From Cryptosporangium minutisporangium (GTDB lineage Bacteria; Actinomycetota; Actinomycetes; Mycobacteriales; Cryptosporangiaceae): a stretch of 58,019 bases of DNA. Made by a program: the position numbers and the translations under genes. The notes beneath the pieces are model-generated. The model saw only the letters and a program-made list of their open reading frames with translations, was not told where the DNA came from and did no database searches. The stretch lies in contig NZ_BAAAYN010000079.1 in assembly GCF_039536245.1 (NCBI RefSeq), positions 8,123 through 66,141 of the forward strand, written 5' to 3'. Each line of letters begins with the position of its first letter. The first letter of the stretch is position 1. Shown in pieces: positions 37,100 through 45,426 of this stretch.

Positions 37100-37692
37100 T
37101 CCCGACGTCCGCCCGCCGGGCAACTACCCCCATTCGGGCGGGTAGTTGTCCGGCGGTGTCGCTGGTCAGGGTGATGCGGATGGTGGCGTGGGTCTTGCTC
37201 GTGAGGTGGACTTCGAGCCGGAGCGCGTCGTAGATCCGGCGGAGGGTGTCGGTGGGAAGTCGGCGGAGCTCGACGGCCATCCGGGGGAAGCTGGTTGAGG
37301 AGGTCGGGCTCCCCGGTGGGTTTGGGCGCCTGGGTGCGTAGCTGGTCGAGGTGACGTTGCGCTTCGGTGTAGTCGGCGGCGAGTTCGGTGTAGCGGTTGC
37401 GGATGCGGGCGCGCCAGGCGGCGTGGGTGACGTGGTCGGTGTCGTCGAGTTCGGCGAGCAGGCTGGTTTGCCGGGTCTCGATTTGGTGGAGACGTTGTTC
37501 GGCGGCTCGGATCGCGGCGTCGTGGTCTGCGGTCGCGCGGTTGGGTGCGGCGGCGAGTTGCCGGGCGAGCAGGTCGGTGCGGTAGGCGCCGAAGACGCGG
37601 GTGGCGATGACGGTGTGGATGGCTTCCAGTAGTGGTTCTTCCTGGATGTAGAAGGCGGCGGGGTGCTCGGGCATGCGGGCCTGGTTGGGGCC
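37100..37692 (-). pseudogene. Frameshifted C-terminal fragment of a large serine recombinase
   Basis: One frame encodes MPEHPAAFYIQEEPLLEAIH ... FGAYRTDLLARQLAAAP and a coiled coil (AAEQRLHQIETRQTSLLAEL) up to DLLNQLP. The continuation MAVELRRLPTDTLRRIYDAL...VHLTSKTHATIRITLTSDT is in another frame. The switch falls at a run of five G/C bases (37283-37287). These blocks match the zinc-ribbon-distal C-terminal part of actinobacterial serine recombinases. The N-terminal resolvase domain is absent; a SnoaL gene begins where it should be. It is a relic of an integrated element. Confidence 0.78.
37116..37153. repeat. Inverted repeat (14-bp arms) at recombinase remnant 3' end
   Basis: Arms CCGGGCAACTACCC and GGGTAGTTGTCCGG pair except for one G-T position, with a 10-nt loop. 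It lies where the recombinase remnant ends, converging with the HNH gene. It could terminate transcription or mark a recombination site. Confidence 0.55.
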
Positions 37693-37696
37693 GGTG

Positions 37697-38158
37697 TTAC
37701 TGATGGGCCGGTCCGTTGGGGCCGGCGATCGCTCCGAGTTGGGCAAGGCCGTCCAGGACGTCGGTACAGGTCCAGTACTCGACGAACTTTCCGCCGGATA
37801 CGCGCAGGATGTCGTGGCCACTGAACGCAATCTCGGTGCCGATCGGCGCGGTCGCCTGCGGAAGGCCTCCCGCGTAGGTGGCGCGCATGGTCCACCGCGC
37901 GGAGATCAGGTCGTCCTCGACGATCGGTCCGACGTCGACGGTGATGGTGATGTCGCCGAACGCTGCCCTCGTCTGCTCGATCTCGGGGAGCAGCCGTGCG
38001 GGGCCGGTCGTCACTTCGGAGTCGGTGCCGTCCGGCCGCGCCTGGTGCACGACGAAGTCGCGGTCGAGAACCTCGTCGGCATGGCTGAAGTCGCCTCGCC
38101 ACATCTCGGCCCAGCGGCCGTACAGGTCGCGGAGCTGGGCGTCAGACGGGGTGTTCAC
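37697..38158 (-). CDS. SnoaL-like / NTF2-fold protein
   Basis: A 153-residue SnoaL-like polyketide-cyclase-family protein. LYGRWAEMWRGDFSHADEVL opens the fold, FVVHQARPDGTDS and ARWTMRATYAGG provide the barrel strands, and SGHDILRVSGGKFVEYWTCT is the family ending (GKI.E.W). Probably a small enzyme or ligand-binding protein; substrate unknown. It is divergent from a MarR regulator with repeat elements between them, so it is probably the regulated target. Confidence 0.85.
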   Translation of the reverse strand: MNTPSDAQLRDLYGRWAEMWRGDFSHADEVLDRDFVVHQARPDGTDSEVTTGPARLLPEIEQTRAAFGDITITVDVGPIVEDDLISARWTMRATYAGGLPQATAPIGTEIAFSGHDILRVSGGKFVEYWTCTDVLDGLAQLGAIAGPNGPAHQ

Positions 38159-38182
38159 AATGATCTCCTATCGTCTAGCTTA

Positions 38183-38213
38183 TATCTGCGCCACGCATTA
38201 TCTGCGCGACGCA
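38183..38213. promoter_or_regulatory. Tandem operator in SnoaL-MarR divergent region
   Basis: Two direct 15-bp copies, TATCTGCGCCACGCA (38183-38197) and TATCTGCGCGACGCA (38199-38213), differ at one base. The second contains the palindrome CTGCG-CGA-CGCAG. They are the only AT-containing spots in the 81-bp divergent promoter region and are the natural binding sites for the MarR protein. Confidence 0.72.
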
Positions 38214-38239
38214 GCTAATGTAGGGATGGAGGTCGCGTC

Positions 38240-38707
38240 GTGTCAACGCATAGCCGCGCGCAACTGCTTTCGGCCGTCACCACGGCCGCTCGGCGGCACC
38301 ATGCCGCCTACACCCTGTTCAATCAGGCCCTTGCTGACCGACTTGGGCTGCATCCGACGGATTTGCAGTGCGTCAGCCTGCTCGCCCTCGAACCGGAACC
38401 GCTGACCACCGGCGAGATCGCGAAGTTGACCGGTTTGACCTCCGGATCGGCCACCCGGCTGGTCGATCGGCTGGAGCGGGCCCACCTCGTCGAAAGAAGA
38501 CCGGACCCGCAGGACCGCAGGAAGGCGCGGGTCTCGCTGACCACACAGCGCGACGCAGAACTGGAGGCGGCATGGCACGTGCCTGGCAGCGCCTTCGTTC
38601 AAGCACTTGAAGGCTTCACCGACGAGGAGCTCGCGGTGATCGAGCGATACCTGCGGCACACCACGGAGGTCGGCAGTCAGCAGACAGAGTCGCTGCTCAC
38701 GAAATAG
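38240..38707 (+). CDS. MarR-family regulator
   Basis: A 155-residue winged-helix protein. DRLGLHPTDLQCVSLLALE, recognition region TGEIAKLTGLTSGSATRLVDRLE (split here: ~55-78) and wing RRPDPQDRRKARVSL are classic MarR. A C-terminal dimerisation helix has EELAVIERYLRHTTE. GTG 38240 follows the sequence GATGGAGG. It is divergent from the SnoaL-like gene; the direct repeats between them suggest autoregulation and control of the SnoaL gene. Confidence 0.92.
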   Translation: MSTHSRAQLLSAVTTAARRHHAAYTLFNQALADRLGLHPTDLQCVSLLALEPEPLTTGEIAKLTGLTSGSATRLVDRLERAHLVERRPDPQDRRKARVSLTTQRDAELEAAWHVPGSAFVQALEGFTDEELAVIERYLRHTTEVGSQQTESLLTK

Positions 38708-39423
38708 CCCATGGCCAGGACCCGCCTGCGAACACTACGCGTCGACGATGCTGAGTAGCGGTGAGTTGTCCGCCATCGCGATGCCCACTGGATCGAGTTG
38801 CGGGCCTGGCCGGCGGACGCAACCCTGAGAGTCTGCGTACAGGTCTCGTGCGCTTCGACGACCCCTGGAATTATCCGGAGCTTCTTCTCGCGCCACCGGA
38901 GCGGCGAGTAAGAGGGACTGTGCTGGGACTTATCGCAGATGAGCACCTCTACGGAGGTTCCCTCCGGTGGCCGGGCGCGGTTGCCGCAACCCACACTCGG
39001 TTCTGCCCGTGCAATACGCATACCCGACCGACGCACGCACGCACGCACGATACGTGTGTTGCGGCGACCGCTCATCGGCTTCCTGCGGATGTCGGCTCGA
39101 CATCGGTCACACAGCCCGCCGCCTCCCACCAAGTCCCCACTGACACGGGCTGAACGCCGCACGCCAAATAGCCTTCCGGCCGGCGCGCGGATCGCGGCAC
39201 GAGAGGATGCTCGAAACGGGCCCCGAACGTGGCCGATCGACATGCAGTAGCCGTAGTCGTTGACCCATGTCCCCGAGTCGCACACGCCGTGCGCGGCAGG
39301 AGAGGTCGATTCGGCCAGCCACCCCTCAGAGCGAAGACGAGGAAATATGCGCTCGCGGCGGCAGGCAGCTGGGACACTTGGACGGTACCTCTGGTGTCCA
39401 TCCGTCGACGGGGGTTCGATGCC
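38708..39423. other. 716-bp non-coding or decayed stretch
   Basis: No convincing gene. Reading frames on both strands lack codon bias and conserved motifs. GC is lower than in the flanking core genes. It contains a (ACGC)n microsatellite at 39031-39049. It probably includes the promoter of the NACHT gene plus decayed mobile DNA. Confidence 0.5.
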
Positions 39424-42400
39424 GTGGAGGCCGTGATTCTCCGGGTGGGCGGTGCTGTTGTCGGGTCCGCAGTCAGGGCATGGCTGACCGATCGAAAAAG
39501 CCATCGTGAGCGATCGATGGGTCTATCTGAGTTGATGAACGTCCGCCTCGGCGATGACTTCCGGCGCAGGCGATTCAATCGCGAGGTGGAGGCAATGGCG
39601 GACGCCGTAGCGCAGCGTCTGCTGCCGTTGTGGAGCCAGGAGTTGGGTGACCTCGACGTCGGTGAACGCAGGGCCGCGCTCGACGCTGTGGCGGCGGGGT
39701 TCGAAGCGACCGACCTGTCGGACGCTTCGCTCTTCGCGATGGATGTCGATGCGAAGAACCTTGCCCAGAGACTACGGGCTCGTTTACCGGACGCAACCGA
39801 AAGGGCCGGGCTGAGCGCGGCTGGAAGCAAATTCCACGACGTTGTCCTCGACGAGTGTTGCGCTTGCTATGTCGAGTTGGTTGTTCATCTGCCGCCCTTC
39901 ACCGCACGCGCCACGGCGGAGGCGCTCGGCCGCATGTCCAGGCTCGCCGACCAGGTGAACCTAGCGCTGCAGCGGCTACCGGCTCGAACGCTCACGGCGC
40001 CGCACGGCACAGCACACGACGAGGAATTCCGGCTTCGGTACCTCCGCCTGGTCAGCGCAACTCTGGACGATATGGAACTGTTCGGGGTCGACATCCGCAG
40101 CTACCGCCCGACAACGACTTTGAGTGTCGCCTACATCAGTTTGTCCGCCACGACCCGGATGCTGGGTCGACGCACCGGTCGGACGAGACCGTACGATTCC
40201 GCTCAATGGCTTGCCGACGCCGCCGCGCCGCCGCGTGACACCACGGTGCGTATCGAGCAAGCATTGGGCAGTTCCAGGCGCATCCTGGTTCGCGGTGACG
40301 CCGGATCGGGAAAATCAACCCTGCTCAAATGGCTCGCCATCAATTCGGCTCGAGGCACCTTCAGTGCTGATCTCGCGCACCTCAATGGGCACACTCCGTT
40401 CCTGATCAAACTTCGGAGCTACGCGGGTCGGCAGATGCCCAAACCCGAGGAGTTCCTCGATGACCTAGCAGATCCGCTCACCGCGTTGATGCCAGCCGGG
40501 TTCGCGCATCGCCGCATGGAATCAGGCACCGCGCTCGTACTCGTCGACGGTATTGATGAGCTGCCGGCCGATGAGCGTCGCCGAGTCCGCGACTGGCTGC
40601 GTAAGCTGGTAAGCAGCTTTCCTGATAGCCACATTGTGGCTACCTCCCGGCCCGCTGCCGCTGCTGCGTCATGGCTGGAGCCTGAAGGTTTCGTTTCGGC
40701 ATTCCTCGAGCGAATCAGCTCCGGCGACGTCCGGACGCTCATTCGGCGTTGGCACGACGCAGTGCGCGAGGCCGATAGCCTGCCGTGTGACCCACGGGAC
40801 TTGCCGCGGTACGAGGCCGCATTGCTCGGCAGGCTCGAAGGAAGCGCCGATCTGAGAGCCCTCGCGACAATTCCGCTACTGTGCGCAATGCTCTGTGCGC
40901 TCAACCTTGACCGGCGTACATACTTACCCAAGGATCGGATTTCCATCTATCAGGCGGCCCTCACCCTGCTGCTGGACAGGCGTGATGCAGAGCGGCAAAT
41001 TCCTAGTGCTCGAACGACGCACCTCGGCGTGGATGACAAGCGGCAAATACTGCGGCATCTTGCGTGGCGGCTGACGATCAACGGTCGCTCGGAACTCTCG
41101 CGAACCGAGGCCATCCAACGGATCACCGACAAGTTGACCTCCATGCCTCACCTAAGCGGCGACGCCAGCGAGGCCCTCGAACACCTAATTCACCGCAGCG
41201 GCGTCCTGCGAGAACCGGCCGCAGACCGCATCGATTTCGTGCATCGAACCTTCCAAGAATACCTGACTGCGGAGGAAGCCGCTGATCAGGGTGATATCGG
41301 CCTCCTCATTCACAACGCCCACCTGGATCACTGGCGCGATGTCGTTGTCATGGCTGCCGGTCTCGCGAATTCGCCGTTGCGCCATGAACTCATCATAGGC
41401 ATACTCGACCGCGCTGAAGCTGAGCCGCGGAATCGCCGTCGGTTAAGACTGCTCGCAGCGTCGTGCCTGGAGACGGCTCCAAGCCTCGCCCGCGAATTGG
41501 CTAATCGCGTTGAGACATGCATGGCGGGGCTCCTACCCCCACGTGGGACGGCTGAAGCGCGTTCCCTGGCCTCCGTCGGCGCCAGCCTGCTGCCGAGAAT
41601 GCTCGTGGAGCCCGGAGATTTGAGCGAAGCCGCCGCCGCAGCCACAGTCCGTACGGCTGCCTTGATAAACGGGTCGGAGGCGTGGCCCGTATTGGAACGG
41701 TTCGCCGCGGACCCGCGGCATCGTGTTCAACGTGAACTAATCGCCGTCTGGGAGTACTTCGACCCCGACGAATATGCCGACCGGATATTGGCCGATGCGC
41801 CTCTGATCAACGGCTCCGTAACAATTGTCAATCAAAACCTACTGGCGAGTCTTACCCGACTACGTCGGCTTGCTGAGCTCGAAGTCCGATTGAACGATGT
41901 AACAGATCTTGATTGTCTGGTCGGGTTGCCGCGCCTGAAAATGCTTTCCATTGATGGTGACTTCCAGGATTTGGCACCATTGGCTCCGCACGCGGAACTG
42001 GAAAACGTCCTGCTGGCGACGAGAAGCCAGCTAGACCCAGGGCCTCTCACGCTCCTGCCGAAGTTAGCTCGCCTGTTTTATTATCCGGGGAAGGTCGCCG
42101 ATCTCAATTTCATCCGATCGATGTCCCTGGCTGACCTTGCGGTCAACGGAATACACGAGGTGGCTGACTTTTCCGCGCTCGGGACGCAACAGCGGCTCAC
42201 GTCCCTCGCCCTGTATGATTATGCAGAAGATGCCGACCTCAGCGCGCTTCGCGACCTACCGATTCTACGAAGCCTCGACGTCGGCCGCATAAGACCAACA
42301 ACGCATCTCAATGCGGTGTCACGTCCAGGGATTGCTCGACTCGCCGCTCTGGCGCCAGGGCTCACTCAACTCGGCTTCCTTCAAGTATCGATGTCCTCCG

Positions 42401-42726
42401 AGCTTCCTGAGTTGGCAAGATTTGGGCAACTGGATTCCCTGTCCATTCGCTCCTGCGACGTATCCGATCTTTCTCCGCTATCGAGCGTTCCCTCGCTCAC
42501 GAAATTGGAAATAGCTCCATCAGATGGCGATCTCTCGTTTCTTGCTGGGTTACGGTCCGTGGACCGACTGGCCGAGCTCACGATTCTGTCGGATAAAGAC
42601 GATACCTGGACAGTCGACCTGTCCCTGCTCGGCGATCGACCCTTGATAGTCCGCCTCTATCGCGACCGCCACCGAATCATCGGAGCGGGTAGGGGTATAC
42701 GCGTGAAGCGGATAGACTATCAATAG
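39424..42726 (+). CDS. NACHT-LRR protein (bacterial NLR-like defence ATPase)
   Basis: An ~1100-residue STAND NTPase. A helical N-terminal domain (~1-250; VEAVILRVGGAVVGSAVRAW resembles NNH-type NACHT N-terminal helical domains) precedes the NACHT module: Walker A GDAGSGKSTLLKWL (~290), Walker B ALVLVDGIDELP (~370) and sensor ATSRPAA. A winged-helix end has FVHRTFQEYLTAEEA, a NACHT hallmark. A helical middle follows, then leucine-rich repeats from ~805 to ~1080 (LTRLRRLAELEVRLNDVTDL; LRDLPILRSLDVGRI; LSSVPSLTKLEIAP). This is the animal-NLR order. bNACHT proteins of this class protect against phage. GTG 39424 has GGGGG 9 nt upstream; the frame is open farther upstream. Codon use is less GC-biased than in core genes. 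Confidence 0.9.
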   Translation: MEAVILRVGGAVVGSAVRAWLTDRKSHRERSMGLSELMNVRLGDDFRRRRFNREVEAMADAVAQRLLPLWSQELGDLDVGERRAALDAVAAGFEATDLSDASLFAMDVDAKNLAQRLRARLPDATERAGLSAAGSKFHDVVLDECCACYVELVVHLPPFTARATAEALGRMSRLADQVNLALQRLPARTLTAPHGTAHDEEFRLRYLRLVSATLDDMELFGVDIRSYRPTTTLSVAYISLSATTRMLGRRTGRTRPYDSAQWLADAAAPPRDTTVRIEQALGSSRRILVRGDAGSGKSTLLKWLAINSARGTFSADLAHLNGHTPFLIKLRSYAGRQMPKPEEFLDDLADPLTALMPAGFAHRRMESGTALVLVDGIDELPADERRRVRDWLRKLVSSFPDSHIVATSRPAAAAASWLEPEGFVSAFLERISSGDVRTLIRRWHDAVREADSLPCDPRDLPRYEAALLGRLEGSADLRALATIPLLCAMLCALNLDRRTYLPKDRISIYQAALTLLLDRRDAERQIPSARTTHLGVDDKRQILRHLAWRLTINGRSELSRTEAIQRITDKLTSMPHLSGDASEALEHLIHRSGVLREPAADRIDFVHRTFQEYLTAEEAADQGDIGLLIHNAHLDHWRDVVVMAAGLANSPLRHELIIGILDRAEAEPRNRRRLRLLAASCLETAPSLARELANRVETCMAGLLPPRGTAEARSLASVGASLLPRMLVEPGDLSEAAAAATVRTAALINGSEAWPVLERFAADPRHRVQRELIAVWEYFDPDEYADRILADAPLINGSVTIVNQNLLASLTRLRRLAELEVRLNDVTDLDCLVGLPRLKMLSIDGDFQDLAPLAPHAELENVLLATRSQLDPGPLTLLPKLARLFYYPGKVADLNFIRSMSLADLAVNGIHEVADFSALGTQQRLTSLALYDYAEDADLSALRDLPILRSLDVGRIRPTTHLNAVSRPGIARLAALAPGLTQLGFLQVSMSSELPELARFGQLDSLSIRSCDVSDLSPLSSVPSLTKLEIAPSDGDLSFLAGLRSVDRLAELTILSDKDDTWTVDLSLLGDRPLIVRLYRDRHRIIGAGRGIRVKRIDYQ

Positions 42727-43062
42727 CGCGGTGTGTTCGTTCGGCTGGCGTTCGGGTTCTCACCAGAGTTGGATCCCAGGTGCACAAGACGGCAGGTTCG
42801 GACGTTCCGGGTCCCGCTCCAGCCAAACTCGGGACTGCATTCGTGGCCTCTCGCCGTCCGCTCGACCACGAGCGCCGACTGCCGCTGAATCGTTCACCGC
42901 TCCCGGTCGCCGCCGTTCGCACGGTGATTCCGCGATTCGGCCACGAACTCGGCTCAATCGGCGCCTGATGGTGCCGACTTCATGGCTGATCGGCGGCGCG
43001 CGCCCCGGGCGGCCCGTCCGGTGGCCGGAACATCCGCTCATCGGCAAGGTCGCGTGTTGTCG
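42727..43062. other. Intergenic stretch, no gene recognised
   Basis: 336 bp between the NACHT-LRR stop and the integrase remnant. Frames show no codon bias or motif. Nothing supportable seen. Confidence 0.5.
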
Positions 43063-43961
43063 TTACGTCCCGGAGGCCATGTAGGCGGCGAGGACACAGT
43101 TGGGGTGGCGGTCGAGGTTCTTGCGTGCCCGGTCGTAACGCATCGTCGTCCGTGGGTCAGCGCGCCGAGCGGCGATCTGGGTGTCGCGGAGGCTGACGCC
43201 GGCGTCGAGCATCGTCGTGACGAGTGTGTGTCGGAGCATGTGCGGGTGCATCCGAGGCATCCGGATCCCGGCGGTCCCGGCCATATTCTTGAGCTGGCGG
43301 GTCGCGGCGTGTCGGTCCATCCGAGCGCCGCGGTGTTGCGCAGGATCGGCCCGCCGGTTCGCTCGTCGACGGCGCGGTCGAGCGCGCGGCCTACCGCCGG
43401 TGGGAGCGGTACGAGGACGACCTTGCCGCCTTTGCCGCGCACCCGTAGGACGCGGTGGCCGTGCTCCTCGCCGAGATCAGCGATGGTCGCGCCGGTGGCT
43501 TCGAAGATGCGTAACCCGAGCAGGCCGAGCATCGCGATCAGAGCGAAGTCGTTCAGGTTCGCCGACAGGCGGGCCGTGGTCAGCAGTGCCTCGAACTGCA
43601 GGTGTCCGAGCCCCAGCGTGGGTGATTCGGGCGAGACGAGCGGCCGGCGGACGTAGTCGGCCGGTGACTGGGTCAAGACCTGGTCGATGACGCAGACCCG
43701 GTAGAAGCCGACCACGACCGATAGCCGCCGGGACACCGTGGACGGCTGATAGCAGCGGACGTCCTGGAGCCAGCGGACGTAGCGTTCGACGTCGGCGCGT
43801 GTCACCGTCAGCGGATCGAGGCGCTCGTCGGTGCACCAGCGCAGGTAGACACGCAGGTCGGACTCGTTGTGCAGGCGGGAGGTTCCGCGGTACTGGCCGA
43901 GGTAGGCGGCGACGGCCAGATCGAAGAGACCAGCGTCGGGGGCAGATGCGGTGGTAGTCAT
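43063..43961 (-). pseudogene. Frameshifted tyrosine recombinase/integrase
   Basis: The N-terminal core-binding domain (AYLGQYRGTSRLHNESDLRV...) and the catalytic Arg block LLGLRIFEATG are in one frame from ATG 43961. The catalytic HxLRH block HPHMLRHTLVTTMLDAGVSL and the Tyr block TTMRYDRARKNLDRHP are in another frame starting near 43320. The switch lies around 43320-43330 (TAALG|MDRHAATRQ). Total length 899 nt is one base short of a multiple of three, consistent with a single deletion. All catalytic residues are otherwise present, so the loss is recent or is a sequencing error. Confidence 0.85.
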
Positions 43962-44081
43962 ACCTCACGGTCAGCCCAGGATCAGCGCAGCGCTACGGCT
44001 CCCTGGCGGCGGCAGAGTAGTGCGTTGCGCTGACCGGACCGCCGATGGTCGCTGGCGCTCGTGGGTGGCTAGGTTTCGCCC

Positions 44082-44314
44082 ATGTCTCCGTACGGCCGCG
44101 AGGATGACGAGTGGGACCGCCTGGTCGACGTTGGGCTGGGGTTCCTCGTCGAACGGGCGCGTGCGCAGCGCCCCTGCACGTACACCGATCTGAACCTCAC
44201 GCTCGTTGAGCAGACAGGTGCTGTCAGCTTTTCGGCCTACTTAATCCGTCCGAGGATCAGACGGAGTTCTGGATCAGGCAGCTCAACGGGCTGTACGAAC
44301 TGCATCGCCGGTAG
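44082..44314 (+). pseudogene. Internally deleted actinobacterial hypothetical gene
   Basis: ATG 44082 begins MSPYGREDDEWDRLVDVGLG and FLVERARAQRPCTYTDLNLT, an N-terminus I recognise from a family of ~150-residue actinobacterial hypothetical proteins. After VEQTGAVSF the frame fails. A different frame then gives NPSEDQTEFWIRQLNGLYEL followed by HRR and a stop at 44314, which looks like the normal C-terminus. The middle (~60-100 residues) is missing, so this looks like an internal deletion. Confidence 0.6.
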
Positions 44315-44462
44315 GGCCAGTAAATCTGTCTTGGCGTCTGCTCGCGGCAGGAGCGTGAGTTAGGATCCCAATCGAGGTCGGCGACGGCGTCGACCGCAAT
44401 AATTGACACTACTAGGGCGGTCCGGCTGGCTATCTAGTCCTAGGCTGGAGTCGCCCGGGCAG

Positions 44463-45029
44463 TCATGTGGCTGCCGTGTTGCGCCAGTTCGTGGATGGTG
44501 GCTGCCCAGGAGCGCGGTCCCGGCTGAGCCAAAGCGTCGCCTCGAAACTCGATCCGAATTCCGCGTCGGCGCGTGAGTATTCGAATGACCCCCGCACGAC
44601 GACATCTCGCCCTGCCGCTATCCAATCCTGCATCTGAGGGAACCGCTTGAGGCTGATCGGGTAGTTGCCATCCTCCAGCGGCATGAGCACCTTGCGGTTC
44701 TGCTCCTGCCACGAGATCGGATTGGGAGGCTCATCATGAGGCCGGTCTCGGGGCTCGAGGGTCACGCTGAGCCGGGCGTGCTGGGCCGGAATGGGGCCGA
44801 AGTTGCGGAGAAGAAGGCAGAGCGTTGGTCCGTCGTCGCCGTCGAGCCCTTTGATGGCGAAGTCAAAGACTCCGACCCAAGGTCGCATCCTTGCCGCTAT
44901 CTCAGCCTGGGCGGCGTGTCGATTCGCCTTCGACTCCCGTAAGTTCAACCAAGCGAAGATGACTGCTAACACGGCCATGGCGGTTGCCAGCGCCTCGACT
45001 GTCGCAGGATTGTTACCCCACTCATCCAT
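44463..45029 (-). CDS. Hypothetical membrane-anchored protein
   Basis: A 188-residue protein. One N-terminal TM helix (ALATAMAVLAVIFAWLNL, ~12-29), then a basic/amphipathic segment (RESKANRHAAQAEIAARMRP) and a beta-rich cytoplasmic domain (PTLCLLLRNFGPIPAQHARL; VVVRGSFEYSRADAEFGSSF). ATG 45029 was chosen over 45086 because AAGGA lies ~9 nt upstream. The type is common in actinobacterial accessory regions; function unknown. A short upstream ORF ends 4 nt before its start. Confidence 0.7.
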   Translation of the reverse strand: MDEWGNNPATVEALATAMAVLAVIFAWLNLRESKANRHAAQAEIAARMRPWVGVFDFAIKGLDGDDGPTLCLLLRNFGPIPAQHARLSVTLEPRDRPHDEPPNPISWQEQNRKVLMPLEDGNYPISLKRFPQMQDWIAAGRDVVVRGSFEYSRADAEFGSSFEATLWLSRDRAPGQPPSTNWRNTAAT

Positions 45030-45033
45030 CCAG

Positions 45034-45252
45034 CTAGGTCCTTCCAGGGCGCCGCTCGGCGGCATCGGCGTCTGCTGTCGCGCCATACTCTAGAGCGGGC
45101 GTTCGACGATGGTCCTGGCGCTCCGGCCCCATCGGACTACGTAACCGACTCAGGGAGGCGTAGGCAAACAGCAGCACCGCCCAGCCGAACGTCAGGACCG
45201 CCGCTAGGGACGGTGTCCCGGCCGGGACACCGAGCGGAATGGCTCCACGCAC
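45034..45252 (-). CDS. Possible 72-residue membrane peptide
   Basis: GTG 45252 opens a 72-codon frame with one likely TM helix (AAVLTFGWAVLLFAYASL) and moderate GC3. Its stop is 4 nt upstream of the 188-residue protein start, as in coupled pairs. There is no Shine-Dalgarno and no recognised family, and the palindrome at 45212-45231 lies inside it, so it may be chance. Confidence 0.3.
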   Translation of the reverse strand: MRGAIPLGVPAGTPSLAAVLTFGWAVLLFAYASLSRLRSPMGPERQDHRRTPALEYGATADADAAERRPGRT

Positions 45253-45426
45253 TCAGCAAGAGCGGAAAGTGCCATCGGCGCGGCAGTCGAACCTCAGGAC
45301 CACCCGACCGGGCCACCATTCGGCTCTCACGTACGCTTCGGCGCTGCCGCTCCCGCTCTGCCTCGCGATAATACGGGCAGCTCTCATAGCGCTACCCCGA
45401 TGTGCCGCTCTCGACCGGAGGCAGCA
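45087..45426. other. 340-bp divergent interval
   Basis: Region between two divergently oriented hypothetical membrane protein genes. It contains the 20-bp palindrome at 45212-45231 and the possible short membrane ORF on the minus strand. No other feature is supported. Confidence 0.5.
45212..45231. promoter_or_regulatory. Perfect 20-bp palindrome GGTGTCCCGGCCGGGACACC
   Basis: A perfect 20-bp palindrome without loop lies in the interval between two divergent hypothetical genes. Perfect palindromes of this length are rarely accidental; it is a candidate operator for an unlinked regulator, or a recombination site. Confidence 0.55.

Noticed and set aside
39031-39049. ACGC tetranucleotide run as possible CRISPR or origin repeat
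   Set aside because: A simple microsatellite of about 19 bp without spacers or DnaA-box-like sequences.
38677-39504. 275-codon minus-strand frame in the gap before the NACHT gene
   Set aside because: No codon bias, no recognisable motif, and it overlaps the likely start region of the NACHT gene.
42760-43047. 95-codon minus-strand frame between the NACHT gene and integrase
   Set aside because: Arg/Pro-rich, no motif, no ribosome site; treated as non-coding.
44403-44432. TTGACA followed by GGCTAT-like box
   Set aside because: Spacing fits loosely, but no plus-strand gene lies downstream, so it is not called as a promoter.
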